A stretch of DNA of 30,699 bases from a virus. Position 1 is the first letter of the stretch; each line of letters begins with the position of its first letter. This document shows, piece by piece, positions 1 to 7,179 of this stretch. The stretch lies in IMG/VR virus record IMGVR_UViG_3300046777_002257, positions 1-30,699 of that record; one strand, given 5' to 3'. The position numbers and the translations under genes were made by a program. The notes under the pieces are model-generated. The model saw nothing but the letters and a program-made list of their open reading frames with translations. It had not been told where the DNA came from and did not search any database.

Positions 1-402
1 GGCTATGGGGTGCTTGACAGACTCAAAGAACAGCGCTACAAGGTGCGTGGGGTGAACTTTGGCTGGAAGTCAAGTAAACCCGTCATGTGGGGCAACAAGC
101 GAGCGGAAATGTGGGGTGCCATGCGTGACTGGCTAAGGTCAGCCAGCATCCCGAACGATCGGCAGCTGAAGGCAGACCTGACCGGCCCGATGAAAAAGCC
201 TGACTCATCGGGGACGATCTATCTGGAAGGCAAGAAAGAGATGAAGTCGCGCGGGCTTGCCTCCCCCGATGCAGCTGACGCACTAGCGGTGACCTTCGCG
301 TTTCCGCTCGCGCATAGAGAGTCAAGCTACGAACGGGCGGCGCGCCGGCCTGGCCGCTCGTACCCCCAGACAACGCCGGCTACCTCTTGGATGGGGAACT
401 GA
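1..402 (+). CDS. Terminase large subunit, C-terminal part (partial)
   Basis: This is the 3' end of the large terminase gene. The frame is open from base 1 and the start lies outside the window. The large terminase is the ATPase and nuclease motor that cuts concatemeric DNA and pumps it into the procapsid through the portal. What is left here (133 codons) is the end of the RNase H-like nuclease domain. The segment ASPDAADALAVTFA, near base 262, matches the conserved final acidic motif of that fold, in which Asp residues bind metal. The preceding basic stretch and the tail rich in Arg and Pro are usual for this end. The gene is followed after 1 nt by a GTG-started small gene and then by the portal, which is the normal packaging-module order. 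The identification rests on the motif and the neighbourhood, because the ATPase domain is not in view. Confidence 0.85.
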   Translation, partial: GYGVLDRLKEQRYKVRGVNFGWKSSKPVMWGNKRAEMWGAMRDWLRSASIPNDRQLKADLTGPMKKPDSSGTIYLEGKKEMKSRGLASPDAADALAVTFAFPLAHRESSYERAARRPGRSYPQTTPATSWMGN

Positions 403-403
403 C

Positions 404-664
404 GTGGCTAAAAAAAGCGTGTCGTTGAGCGTCAAACGGGGCGAGAAGCTGCCGGCATCCAAGGGCGCGGGGCTAACTGCCAAAGGGCGCGCCAAGTACA
501 ACGCGGCTACCGGCAGCAATCTGAAGGCGCCGGCGCCAAGCCCCAAGACCAAAGCCGATGAAGGACGCAAGAAGTCGTTCTGCGCCAGGATGGAAGGCGT
601 GGTCAAGCACGCCAAAGGCGACGCCGAACGTGCTAAAGCTTCACTTAGACGATGGAAGTGCTGA
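404..664 (+). CDS. Small basic phage protein, DUF6321-like
   Basis: An 86-residue basic protein starting with GTG one base after the terminase stop. It is rich in Lys, Ala and Ser. It ends with a Cys-containing segment (KSFCARMEGV, then a Trp-Lys-Cys terminus) that I recognise from small proteins lying between terminase and portal in many podoviruses and marine phages, annotated as DUF6321. This family name is from memory. The function is unknown. The strong positive charge suggests contact with DNA or with the packaging machine, but that is inference. The spacing to the next gene is only 2 nt, so the small genes here are probably translated together. Confidence 0.7.
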   Translation: MAKKSVSLSVKRGEKLPASKGAGLTAKGRAKYNAATGSNLKAPAPSPKTKADEGRKKSFCARMEGVVKHAKGDAERAKASLRRWKC

Positions 665-666
665 TC

Positions 667-822
667 ATGGCGACTAAACCGGGGCTCTACGCAAACATTC
701 ACGCTAAACGCGAGCGGATCAAGACTGGATCGGGCGAAAAAATGCGAAAACCCGGCACGCCGGGCGCACCGACGACCAAAGCGTTCAAGCAATCCGCCAA
801 AACTGCCAAAAAAGGGAAATAA
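667..822 (+). CDS. Small basic hypothetical protein (51 aa)
   Basis: A short gene between the DUF6321-like gene and the next small gene. The ATG follows the upstream stop by 2 nt in an ATCATG context. The product has 51 residues with many Lys and Arg (KPGLYANIHAKRERIKTGSG near the start, then KMRKPG and a Lys-rich end). Similar short proteins are common beside phage portal genes, and their function is unknown. The conserved-looking N-terminal block and the packing between real genes support it as coding despite its length. Nothing suggests an enzyme. Confidence 0.7.
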   Translation: MATKPGLYANIHAKRERIKTGSGEKMRKPGTPGAPTTKAFKQSAKTAKKGK

Positions 823-824
823 TC

Positions 825-980
825 ATGCCGCTCGTTAAGTCCAGCAGCCAAAAAGCCTTTCGTTCTAACGTAAAGGCTGAGGTAAAATCGGGCAAACCCG
901 TCAAGCAAGCCGTGGCCATCGCATATTCTGTGCAACGAAAGGCGGCGGGCAGTAAAGCCCCAGCAAAAGGCAAGAAATAA
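825..980 (+). CDS. Small basic hypothetical protein (51 aa) before the portal
   Basis: A 51-residue basic protein. The stop codon TAA shares its last A with the ATG of the portal gene (TAATG), which implies translational coupling. The central segment, with residues KSGKPVKQAVAIAYSVQRKA, is a pattern I have seen in many phage small proteins upstream of structural genes. No function is established that I know of. It forms, with the two preceding genes, a run of three very small, strongly positive proteins wedged between terminase and portal. Confidence 0.7.
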   Translation: MPLVKSSSQKAFRSNVKAEVKSGKPVKQAVAIAYSVQRKAAGSKAPAKGKK

Positions 981-3220
981 TGGCTTATGATCCTACCGGC
1001 ATAAATACAGCGGCCAAAGTGGCCGCAGTCGGGGGCAATCCGCCCACCAAAAAAGGCGATCAAAGTGACAGCGACACGCTGGCCACAATGCGTACCCGCT
1101 TGCAGATGGCCATCTCGGCGCTGTCTGAGTCCCGCGAGGACGAGCTCGACGATCTGAAGTTTTATGCTGGTTCGCCAGACAACCACTGGCAATGGCCAGC
1201 GGACGTTCTGGCAACGCGTGGTGCAGTGCAAGGTCAAACCATCAATGCACGCCCGACGCTGACCATCAATAAGCTGCCGCAGCATGTGCGCCAAGTGACC
1301 AACGACCAGCGGCAGAACCGCCCGTCGGGTAAGGTCATCCCGGCGGATGACAACGCCGATCCGGAAGTCGCTGAGATTTACAACGGCATGGTGCGGCATA
1401 TCGAGTACATCTCGGACGCCGACGTTGCTTATGACACTGCCTGCGAGAACCAAGTCAGCTACGGCGAAGGTTACATTCGCGTCATTACCGAATACTGCGA
1501 CGACACGTCGTTTGATCAAGACATCAAGATCATGCGTGTGCGCAACTCGTTTTCGGTTTACATGGACCCGACGATCCAAGACCCGTGCGGCGCGGACGCC
1601 AAGTGGTGCTTTATTACGGAAGACGTAACGCGCGACGAGTACCAACGCATGTTCCCGGATGCGTCGCCGATCTCAAGTCTTGAAACCGCAGGTATTGGCG
1701 ACCAGTCGCTAAACGTCTGGATTAACGAGGATACCGTCCGCATCGCCGAGTACTACTACGTTGAGTACGACAAAGCCACGCTGAACCTGTACCCCGGTAA
1801 CGTGACTGCGTTCGAAGGCTCGCCTGAGGCTAAGCAAATGGCGGCGATGGGCGTGAAGCCTATTCGCACACGCGAAGTGGATGCGCGCCGCGTGCGTTGG
1901 TGCAAGACCAACGGCTATGAGTTCCTTGAGAAACAGGATTGGGTTGGCAAGTGGATCCCGGTCGTGCGCGTCATTGGTAACGAATTTGAGGTGGATGGCC
2001 GTCTGTACGTGTCAGGCTTGGTGCGCAACGCCAAAGATGCTCAGCGCATGTACAACTACTGGGTCAGCCAAGAAGCAGAGATGCTTGCGCTGGCGCCCAA
2101 AGCGCCGTTCATTGGATACGGTGGCCAGTTTGAAGGCTACGAGATGCAGTGGAAGACGGCCAACACGCAGAATTGGCCGTATCTGGAGGTTAACCCCGAC
2201 GTAACCGACGGCAACGGCGCCGTCCTGCCGCTGCCTCAGCGCGCGGCGCCGCCGCTGCCGCAGACGGGCCTGATTCAGGCCAAGATGGGGGCTTCGGACG
2301 ACATTAAATCGACCACCGGTCAGTATGACACTAGCCTTGGAGCCACATCCAATGAGCGATCGGGCAAAGCGATTATGGCGCGTGAGCGTCAATCTGATAC
2401 TGGCACTTACCATTACGTGGATAACCTGGCACGCGCTATTCGCCATGTCACGCGCCAGATTGTTGATTTGATCCCCAAGATTTACGACACTCAGCGCGTC
2501 GCACGCATCATCGGCGTTGATGGCGACACCGACATGGTCAAGATTGACCCGACGCAACAAGAGCCGGTCAAAAAGATCGTCAACCAGCAAGGCATTGAAA
2601 TTGACAAGATTTACAACCCCGGCGTCGGTAAGTATGACGTTGTGGTCACTACCGGCCCGTCTTACATGACTAAGCGTCAGGAAGCACTGGACGCAATGGG
2701 CATGATCCTGCAGTCCAACCCGCAGCTCTGGCAAGTGGCCGGCGACCTGTTCATTAAGAACATGGATTGGCCAGGCGCGCAAGAAATGGCACAGCGCTTT
2801 GCGCGTGTGATTGACCCGAAAGTGTTAGGCGACGGTTCGGACGACAGCCCGGAACTGCAGATGGCCAAGCAACAACTGCAGGCGATGGCGCAAGAGCTGG
2901 ATCAGATGCACCAAATGCTGCAAAACGTCGGAAAATCGGTCGAAGCGCAAGACATGGAGCGCAAGAATTTTGAAGCCGAAATCAAGGCGTATCAGGCCGA
3001 AACTCAGCGTTTAAGCGCTGTATCAGGCGCCATGAACCCGGAACAAGTGCAAGAAGTTGTCATGCAGACGCTGCGCGACGTCATGTCGGCTGGCGACTTG
3101 GTAATGGAACAGCAAGGCATGGTAATGCCGGGCGGCATGCCAGAAGGTATGGAGCCAAACGAGCCGATGGGTACGCCAGAAGGCATGGAGCCTAACGAAC
3201 CTCAAGGAATGGGACAATGA
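980..3220 (+). CDS. Portal protein, P22 gp1-like
   Basis: A 746-residue portal protein, close to the 725 residues of P22 gp1. The portal is a dodecameric ring at one capsid vertex through which the terminase packages DNA and to which the tail attaches. Early segments such as EDELDDLKFYAGSP, NKLPQHVRQVTNDQRQNRPS and DPTIQDPCGADAKWCF, and the later GATSNERSGKAIMARERQSDTG, are typical of P22-type portals. Residues from about 620 to 690 are rich in Gln, Met, Glu and Lys and look like the helical barrel that projects into the capsid. The last 35 residues are rich in Met, Gly, Pro and Glu, with the unit PEGMEPNEP occurring twice (DNA repeats 36 nt apart near 3140 and 3176). The start overlaps the upstream stop by one base, and the end overlaps the next gene by ATGA. 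Confidence 0.93.
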   Translation: MAYDPTGINTAAKVAAVGGNPPTKKGDQSDSDTLATMRTRLQMAISALSESREDELDDLKFYAGSPDNHWQWPADVLATRGAVQGQTINARPTLTINKLPQHVRQVTNDQRQNRPSGKVIPADDNADPEVAEIYNGMVRHIEYISDADVAYDTACENQVSYGEGYIRVITEYCDDTSFDQDIKIMRVRNSFSVYMDPTIQDPCGADAKWCFITEDVTRDEYQRMFPDASPISSLETAGIGDQSLNVWINEDTVRIAEYYYVEYDKATLNLYPGNVTAFEGSPEAKQMAAMGVKPIRTREVDARRVRWCKTNGYEFLEKQDWVGKWIPVVRVIGNEFEVDGRLYVSGLVRNAKDAQRMYNYWVSQEAEMLALAPKAPFIGYGGQFEGYEMQWKTANTQNWPYLEVNPDVTDGNGAVLPLPQRAAPPLPQTGLIQAKMGASDDIKSTTGQYDTSLGATSNERSGKAIMARERQSDTGTYHYVDNLARAIRHVTRQIVDLIPKIYDTQRVARIIGVDGDTDMVKIDPTQQEPVKKIVNQQGIEIDKIYNPGVGKYDVVVTTGPSYMTKRQEALDAMGMILQSNPQLWQVAGDLFIKNMDWPGAQEMAQRFARVIDPKVLGDGSDDSPELQMAKQQLQAMAQELDQMHQMLQNVGKSVEAQDMERKNFEAEIKAYQAETQRLSAVSGAMNPEQVQEVVMQTLRDVMSAGDLVMEQQGMVMPGGMPEGMEPNEPMGTPEGMEPNEPQGMGQ

Positions 3221-3579
3221 AAGCCGCTGATTTTGTAGGCATGCTGTTTTTGGCGCGCGACGTAGCGCACTCGGTGCATTTAAACACCCGCAGTTACGCC
3301 AAACACGTCGCCCTAAACGCTTTTTACGATGAAATTGTAGAGTTGGCGGACAAATTTGCCGAAGCATACCAAGGCAAATATGGCTTAATTGGGCCAATAT
3401 CCTTACAATCAGCCAAAAAAACCGGCAATATTTTGGAGTTTTTGGAAGACCAACTGGCGGAAATTCATGCAGACCGCTACAAAGTCGTCGATAAAGAGTG
3501 TACTGCACTGCACAATATTATTGATGAAATTGAGGGGCTGTATATGTCTACCCTTTACAAGCTGCGCTTTTTGGCGTAA
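3217..3579 (+). CDS. Hypothetical protein between portal and scaffold
   Basis: A 120-residue protein that starts inside the portal stop (ATGA overlap), preceded by AAGGAA. I do not recognise a catalytic motif. The sequence looks helical (MLFLARDVAHSVHLNTRSYAKHVALNAFYDEIVELADKFAEAY near the start) and resembles small phage proteins of unknown function often annotated only as hypothetical near portals, some related to phage DUF5856-like helical proteins (family name uncertain). Its base composition is more AT-rich than the portal or coat genes. It may be a non-structural insertion in the head module, or a head-assembly accessory. Confidence 0.75.
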   Translation: MKAADFVGMLFLARDVAHSVHLNTRSYAKHVALNAFYDEIVELADKFAEAYQGKYGLIGPISLQSAKKTGNILEFLEDQLAEIHADRYKVVDKECTALHNIIDEIEGLYMSTLYKLRFLA

Positions 3580-3588
3580 GGAACAATC

Positions 3589-3855
3589 ATGGCAAATTAC
3601 ACTTACATCACGGCCACGGCCAACATTAAGCCTGCGGCAGGCAAGCTGAAAGGCATTTTTGTCAGCGCAGCATCAAGCACTCCGACAATTACGGTGTATG
3701 ACTCGGCTGCCGCGACCACCACCACGACTATTCTGGGTACGTTTACTCCTGCAGCTGCAACGTCGTATCTGTTGCCTCTGGACGGCGCGTATGCTAAAAA
3801 TGGCATCTATGTGGTTATTGGCGGCACCGTAAACGCCACTGTAATTTACGAATAA
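3589..3855 (+). CDS. Probable small virion surface protein
   Basis: An 88-residue protein that starts at an ATG preceded by AAGGA with good spacing. It is rich in Thr, Ala, Val and Gly, lacks long helices, and ends in a regular pattern of hydrophobic and polar residues suggesting beta strands (SSTPTITVYDSAAATTTTTILGTF in the middle). This composition is usual for small phage decoration or fibre-like head proteins. It lies just before the scaffold. The structural role is inferred from composition and position. No family is recognised with certainty. Confidence 0.65.
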   Translation: MANYTYITATANIKPAAGKLKGIFVSAASSTPTITVYDSAAATTTTTILGTFTPAAATSYLLPLDGAYAKNGIYVVIGGTVNATVIYE

Positions 3856-3871
3856 ATTTGTTTTGCCCGCA

Positions 3872-3904
3872 CTGACGCGGTACGTCAGGGATTCTTCAGG
3901 AATC
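3872..3904 (+). promoter_or_regulatory. Two adjacent hairpins in the scaffold leader
   Basis: The 53-nt gap before the scaffold gene holds two perfect small inverted repeats in a row: CTGACG (3872-3877) with CGTCAG (3883-3888), and GATTC (3890-3894) with GAATC (3900-3904). The second stem includes the AGGA that would serve as ribosome binding site for the ATG at 3909. There is no T-run after either stem, so a terminator is unlikely. A role in limiting translation of the scaffold, or in mRNA stability, is possible but untested. Confidence 0.4.
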
Positions 3905-3908
3905 AAAA

Positions 3909-4688
3909 ATGTCAGAAGAGCTTCAAAATCAAGTAGCGGAAACTCCCGCGCCGGAACAGGTACCGACGGCAGAACCTGTAGCCGAAGAAACACAAGCGCC
4001 GGAAGACCAGCCAACCGAACAGCAGACCAAGACCTTCACACAAGAAGAATTGGATGCCATCGTAGGCAAACGGCTTGCAAGAGAACAGCGTAAGTGGGAA
4101 AGAGAGCAGTCTCGCAAGGCACAGGAGGCGCCGCAGCCAACTGCAGCCCCGTCCATCGAACAGTTTGAGTCTGTCGACGAGTACGCTGAAGCGTTAGCAG
4201 CTCGTAAGGCCGAAGAACTGTTAGCTCGACGGGAAGCCGAGCGGCAGAAAATGGATATGCTTGAGGCATATCAGGATCGTGAAGAGGAAGCGCGGAGCAA
4301 ATACGAGGACTTCGAACAAGTCGCGTACAACCCCAAGCTGCCAATCACGTCCGTGATGGCTGAGACTATCCAAGCGTCGGAAATTGGGCCAGACCTTGCG
4401 TATTATCTGGGCACCAACCCGAAAGAAGCTGATCGCATTTCTCGTTTGACGCCGTATCTACAAGCCAAAGAAATCGGCAAAATCGAGGCCAAAATCTCGG
4501 CTGAACCGGTTTTAAAGAAAACGACAAGCGCCCCGCCACCGATTGCGCCTATTTCAGGCCGCGGCACCGGCGCACCGTCTTATGACACTACGGACCCTCG
4601 CTCGGTAAAAAGCATGAGCACGTCGGAGTGGATTGAAGCGGAGCGCCTGCGCCAGATCAAGAAGTGGGAAGCTCAACGTAACCGCTAA
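3909..4688 (+). CDS. Scaffolding protein, P22-type
   Basis: A 259-residue, highly charged, largely helical protein placed directly before the coat gene, which is the scaffold position in P22-like phages. Scaffold proteins direct coat subunits into a correctly sized procapsid and then leave. The first 45 residues are acidic and rich in Pro, Gln and Thr. Residues about 45-130 are dense in Glu, Arg, Lys and Ala and fit long coiled coils (EQRKWEREQSRKAQEA, ARREAERQKMDMLEAYQ). The end (SEWIEAERLRQIKKWEAQRNR region) is a basic amphipathic helix, like the coat-binding C-terminal helix of P22 scaffold. Length is a little under the P22 protein (303 residues). Identification rests on position, charge pattern and the basic tail rather than on a catalytic signature. 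Confidence 0.85.
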   Translation: MSEELQNQVAETPAPEQVPTAEPVAEETQAPEDQPTEQQTKTFTQEELDAIVGKRLAREQRKWEREQSRKAQEAPQPTAAPSIEQFESVDEYAEALAARKAEELLARREAERQKMDMLEAYQDREEEARSKYEDFEQVAYNPKLPITSVMAETIQASEIGPDLAYYLGTNPKEADRISRLTPYLQAKEIGKIEAKISAEPVLKKTTSAPPPIAPISGRGTGAPSYDTTDPRSVKSMSTSEWIEAERLRQIKKWEAQRNR

Positions 4689-4704
4689 TTTTTGAAGGAC
4701 TATC

Positions 4705-5907
4705 ATGGCAAACTCGATTCTTACCATTGACATGATCACCCGTAAGGCTCTGGAAATTTTGGAGAACAACCTGGTGATCTCCCGTAACGTGAACCGCCAA
4801 TACGACGATTCGTTCGCCGTTGAAGGCGCAAAAATCGGTTCTACTCTGCGTATCCGCCTGCCGGACCGCGCTCTGGTGACCGACGGTGCCGCCCTGCAAA
4901 CCCAAGACGACAACGAACAGTACACGACCCTGACCGTCGCTTCGCAAAAGCACATCGGCGTGAACTTTACCTCGGCCGAACTGACCATGCAGCTGGACGA
5001 CTTCGCTGAGCGTGTTCTGAAGCCGCGTATTTCGCAACTGGCAGCATCGATCGACGCTGACGTTGCAAACGCGTACAAGAGCATCGGCAACTCGGTCGGT
5101 ACTCCGGGCACCACCCCGTCGACCTCGCTGGTTCTGCTGCAAGCTCAGCAGAAGCTCAACGAGAACGCCGCTGTGATGTCGCCGCGCTATGCAACCGTTA
5201 ACCCGGCTGCTAACGCTGGTCTGGTCGAAGGCATGAAAGGTCTGTTCAACCCGACCGACACCGTCAGCCGTCAGTTCAAGAACGGCATGATGGGCACCGG
5301 CGTGCTGGGCTTTGACGAGATCAACATGTCGCAGTCGATCAAGCAGCACACCACTGGCAGCTGGGGCACCTCGATCACTGTCACTTCGACCGTGACGACC
5401 CAAGGCCAGTCGACCCTGCCGATCAGCTTCACCGGCTCCAGCAAAACCTGGAACGTAGGCGACGTGTTCACCATCGCTGGCGTCAACGCAGTCAACCCGC
5501 AGACCCGCGAGTCGACCGGCTCGCTGCAGCAGTTTGTTGTAACCGCAGTGGCTGCAGGTTCGTCGACCGCTACGCTGTCGATCTTCCCGGCGCTGTATAC
5601 GGCTGATCAAGCACTGGCAACCATCGACGTTATGCCGCAAGCAAACGCCGTGGTCACCATGCTGGGCTCGGCTGCAACTCAGTACGCTCAGAACCTCGTC
5701 TACCACAAGGATGCAATTACGCTGGCTACCGCCGACCTGCTGATGCCGCAAGGTGTCGACATGGCGTCGCGTCAAGTGCACAACGGCATCTCGATGCGTA
5801 TTGTTCGCCAATACGACATCAACAATGACCGTATGCCTTGCCGTATTGACGTTCTGTACGGCTACAGCACCATTCGTCCGCAAATGGCCTGCCGTATCTG
5901 GGGCTAA
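4705..5907 (+). CDS. Major coat protein, P22 gp5-like
   Basis: A 400-residue coat protein of the P22 type (HK97 fold with an inserted I-domain). P22 gp5 has 430 residues. The N-terminal half (ITRKALEILENNLVISRNVN, then RIRLPDRALV) is typical. A Thr/Val/Ser-rich segment around residues 213-300 is placed where P22 carries its I-domain, and it is followed by the conserved YHKDAITLATADL region. The ATG has a good site (GAAGGACT). The gene uses a narrow set of codons (CTG, GAC, AAC, CGT, ACC dominate), unlike its neighbours, as expected for the most abundant phage protein. A terminator-like hairpin follows directly. Confidence 0.95.
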   Translation: MANSILTIDMITRKALEILENNLVISRNVNRQYDDSFAVEGAKIGSTLRIRLPDRALVTDGAALQTQDDNEQYTTLTVASQKHIGVNFTSAELTMQLDDFAERVLKPRISQLAASIDADVANAYKSIGNSVGTPGTTPSTSLVLLQAQQKLNENAAVMSPRYATVNPAANAGLVEGMKGLFNPTDTVSRQFKNGMMGTGVLGFDEINMSQSIKQHTTGSWGTSITVTSTVTTQGQSTLPISFTGSSKTWNVGDVFTIAGVNAVNPQTRESTGSLQQFVVTAVAAGSSTATLSIFPALYTADQALATIDVMPQANAVVTMLGSAATQYAQNLVYHKDAITLATADLLMPQGVDMASRQVHNGISMRIVRQYDINNDRMPCRIDVLYGYSTIRPQMACRIWG

Positions 5908-5914
5908 TTTTGGT

Positions 5915-5929
5915 GGGGGCTTAGCCCCC
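5915..5929 (+). terminator. GC-rich hairpin after the coat gene
   Basis: GGGGGC (5915-5920) pairs perfectly with GCCCCC (5924-5929) across a 3-nt loop, 8 bases after the coat stop. The sequence after it has no immediate T-run (a T5 tract comes about 12 nt later), so it is at best a weak terminator. It could equally protect the 3' end of coat mRNA. It is the first of three related hairpins in the next kilobase. Confidence 0.55.
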
Positions 5930-5960
5930 CATTAACGACTCTTTTTAAAGGAAAATTATC

Positions 5961-6374
5961 ATGTCACTTCCTAACGGCTCGGGCGGCTACCAAGTTGGTG
6001 CTGGCAACCTTAACGAAGCAATCACTAGAGCAGTTCCGGTTCCCGCAACTGCAACTGCAACTGCAACTCTGACCGCAGCACAAGTCCTCAACGGCATCCT
6101 GCTTGGCAGCCCCGGGTCTTCGGCGGCTAGCTACACGCTGCCGACCGTAACTGATCTGGAAAATGCACTGCCTAACTCGGATAAGCCGGGCGTGTCGTTT
6201 GATTTTTCAGTCATGAACGTCGACGGTTCTGGTTCTGGCGTAATCACGCTGGTGGCGGGTACCGGCTGGACTCTTGTCGGTTTGGCGACTGTCGCAGCTA
6301 CGGCAGGTACTGCTCAACTGTTCCGCGCTCGTAAAACCGGCGCAGGCGCTTGGACTCTGTACCGTATCGGCTAA
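5961..6374 (+). CDS. Probable head decoration or fibre protein (137 aa)
   Basis: A 137-residue protein directly after the coat gene, with site AAAGGAAA before ATG. It is rich in Ala, Thr, Gly and Val and has a beta-type pattern (GSGSGVITLVAGTGWTLVGLA). Its end (FRARKTGAGAWTLYRIG) resembles the ends of phage surface proteins with small beta modules. Residues about 28-36 contain four Ala-Thr pairs encoded by a perfect 6-bp tandem repeat. The position between coat and connector genes and the flanking hairpins suggest a virion surface role. No exact family is recognised. Confidence 0.7.
   Translation: MSLPNGSGGYQVGAGNLNEAITRAVPVPATATATATLTAAQVLNGILLGSPGSSAASYTLPTVTDLENALPNSDKPGVSFDFSVMNVDGSGSGVITLVAGTGWTLVGLATVAATAGTAQLFRARKTGAGAWTLYRIG
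6045..6068 (+). repeat. Four tandem copies of GCAACT
   Basis: The hexamer GCAACT occurs four times without interruption, coding for repeated Ala-Thr inside the probable decoration protein. The repeat unit is a multiple of three, so a change in copy number by slippage would lengthen or shorten the protein without a frameshift. Confidence 0.85.
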
Positions 6375-6380
6375 AAACTT

Positions 6381-6403
6381 CGGGGGCTTCGGCCCCCGTT
6401 TTT
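6381..6403 (+). terminator. Rho-independent terminator
   Basis: A perfect 7-bp stem, CGGGGGC (6381-6387) with GCCCCCG (6392-6398), closed by the stable TTCG tetraloop and followed by five T. This is a textbook intrinsic terminator, 6 nt after the stop of the 137-residue protein gene. As the structural genes downstream run in the same direction with no clear promoter, it probably works as a partial terminator that lowers expression of distal genes. Confidence 0.85.
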
Positions 6404-6415
6404 AAAGGATGAATC

Positions 6416-6934
6416 ATGCCTAATACTAAAGCTGTAGGGGTTGCTTTTAGCGATCCTGAACTAACTGCTGGCACTACCCTTACGGGCGCAACTATTGATA
6501 GCACGTCTAAAACGCTGTCAAATTTGCCTAGCGGTCTTACCGTAGCTCAGCAAGGCGCAACTATTGCTACTACCGGCAATAGTGATGTGTATCTTATTGC
6601 GCCTGCTGCAGGCACGTTGACCTCTGCTGTTTTTTCGGGGGTGGACGCGCTGGCTGCTAGTGACACTAACTACATTACGTTTACCATAACTAACCTTGGC
6701 CAAACGGGCTCCGGCACCGCAACTATGCTGGCAGCATCCGACGCCAATACCACTAAAGCTACTGGCGGCACCGCGTTGTCTGCTAACGCGGTTCGCTCGC
6801 TGACAATTAACGGTACCGCGGCTAACTTGGTCGTGGCTGCTGGTGATCGTCTACGAGTTCGTGCTGCTGCTACGGGTACGCTTGCTAACACTGTGACGTT
6901 TCCGGTATACCGCCTGAATTTTAGCGTTGCGTAA
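6416..6934 (+). CDS. Probable virion surface protein (172 aa)
   Basis: A 172-residue Thr/Ala/Gly/Val-rich protein. The ATG follows AAAGGAT with good spacing, immediately downstream of the terminator. Predicted as nearly all beta strand by eye (VYLIAPAAGTLTSAVFSGV, LTINGTAANLVVAAGDRLRV, ending PVYRLNFSVA), a pattern shared with jelly-roll type phage head decorations and fibres. The gene is flanked on both sides by GC hairpins. I infer a structural role. The exact family is not recognised. Confidence 0.65.
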   Translation: MPNTKAVGVAFSDPELTAGTTLTGATIDSTSKTLSNLPSGLTVAQQGATIATTGNSDVYLIAPAAGTLTSAVFSGVDALAASDTNYITFTITNLGQTGSGTATMLAASDANTTKATGGTALSANAVRSLTINGTAANLVVAAGDRLRVRAAATGTLANTVTFPVYRLNFSVA

Positions 6935-6939
6935 TTAAC

Positions 6940-6955
6940 CGGGGCTTCGGCCCCG
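6940..6955 (+). terminator. GC-rich hairpin with TTCG loop
   Basis: CGGGGC (6940-6945) pairs with GCCCCG (6950-6955) across a TTCG tetraloop, 5 nt after the stop of the 172-residue protein gene. There is no following T-run, so termination is doubtful. The core is the same as in the terminator at 6381-6403. Confidence 0.55.
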
Positions 6956-6963
6956 CTCACTAC

Positions 6964-7170
6964 ATGCCTATTTATCTTCGACATCCTGTTCACGGCACCA
7001 AAGTCGCTACGATGGCTATGGAAGCCGAATTTGATGAACAAAACGGCTGGGTGCGGTATGATGTCAATACGCCCTCGGCTCCTGAAGTTACCGAAGATGC
7101 GGCTCCGGCCAACGAGCTGGAAGTAAAACGCCGTCGCGGCCGTCCGCCGGCACAGCCCGCAGAAGAGTAA
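6964..7170 (+). CDS. Small hypothetical protein with AT-hook-like tail
   Basis: A 68-residue protein between the decoration-type proteins and the gp4-like connector. The N-terminus (MPIYLRHPVHGTKVA) is a short pattern found in phage proteins encoded after coat genes. The middle is acidic and Pro/Ala-rich. The segment KRRRGRPPAQP near the end resembles an AT-hook (Arg-Gly-Arg-Pro), which binds the minor groove of AT-rich DNA. The ribosome binding site is poor, since the start follows the hairpin by 8 nt. The function is unknown. Contact with packaged DNA is only a suggestion. Confidence 0.65.
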   Translation: MPIYLRHPVHGTKVATMAMEAEFDEQNGWVRYDVNTPSAPEVTEDAAPANELEVKRRRGRPPAQPAEE

Positions 7171-7179
7171 GGAGCAGCA

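Noticed and set aside
785-1645. A 286-codon antisense frame across the portal start, and similar frames at 2012-2782 and 10393-11151
   Set aside because: These overlap clearly recognised genes on the other strand, have unnatural composition, and result from codon bias.
4657-5883. A 408-codon open frame antisense to the coat gene
   Set aside because: It mirrors the coat reading frame, whose strongly biased codons avoid stops on the opposite strand. It has no neighbours in its direction and no plausible product.
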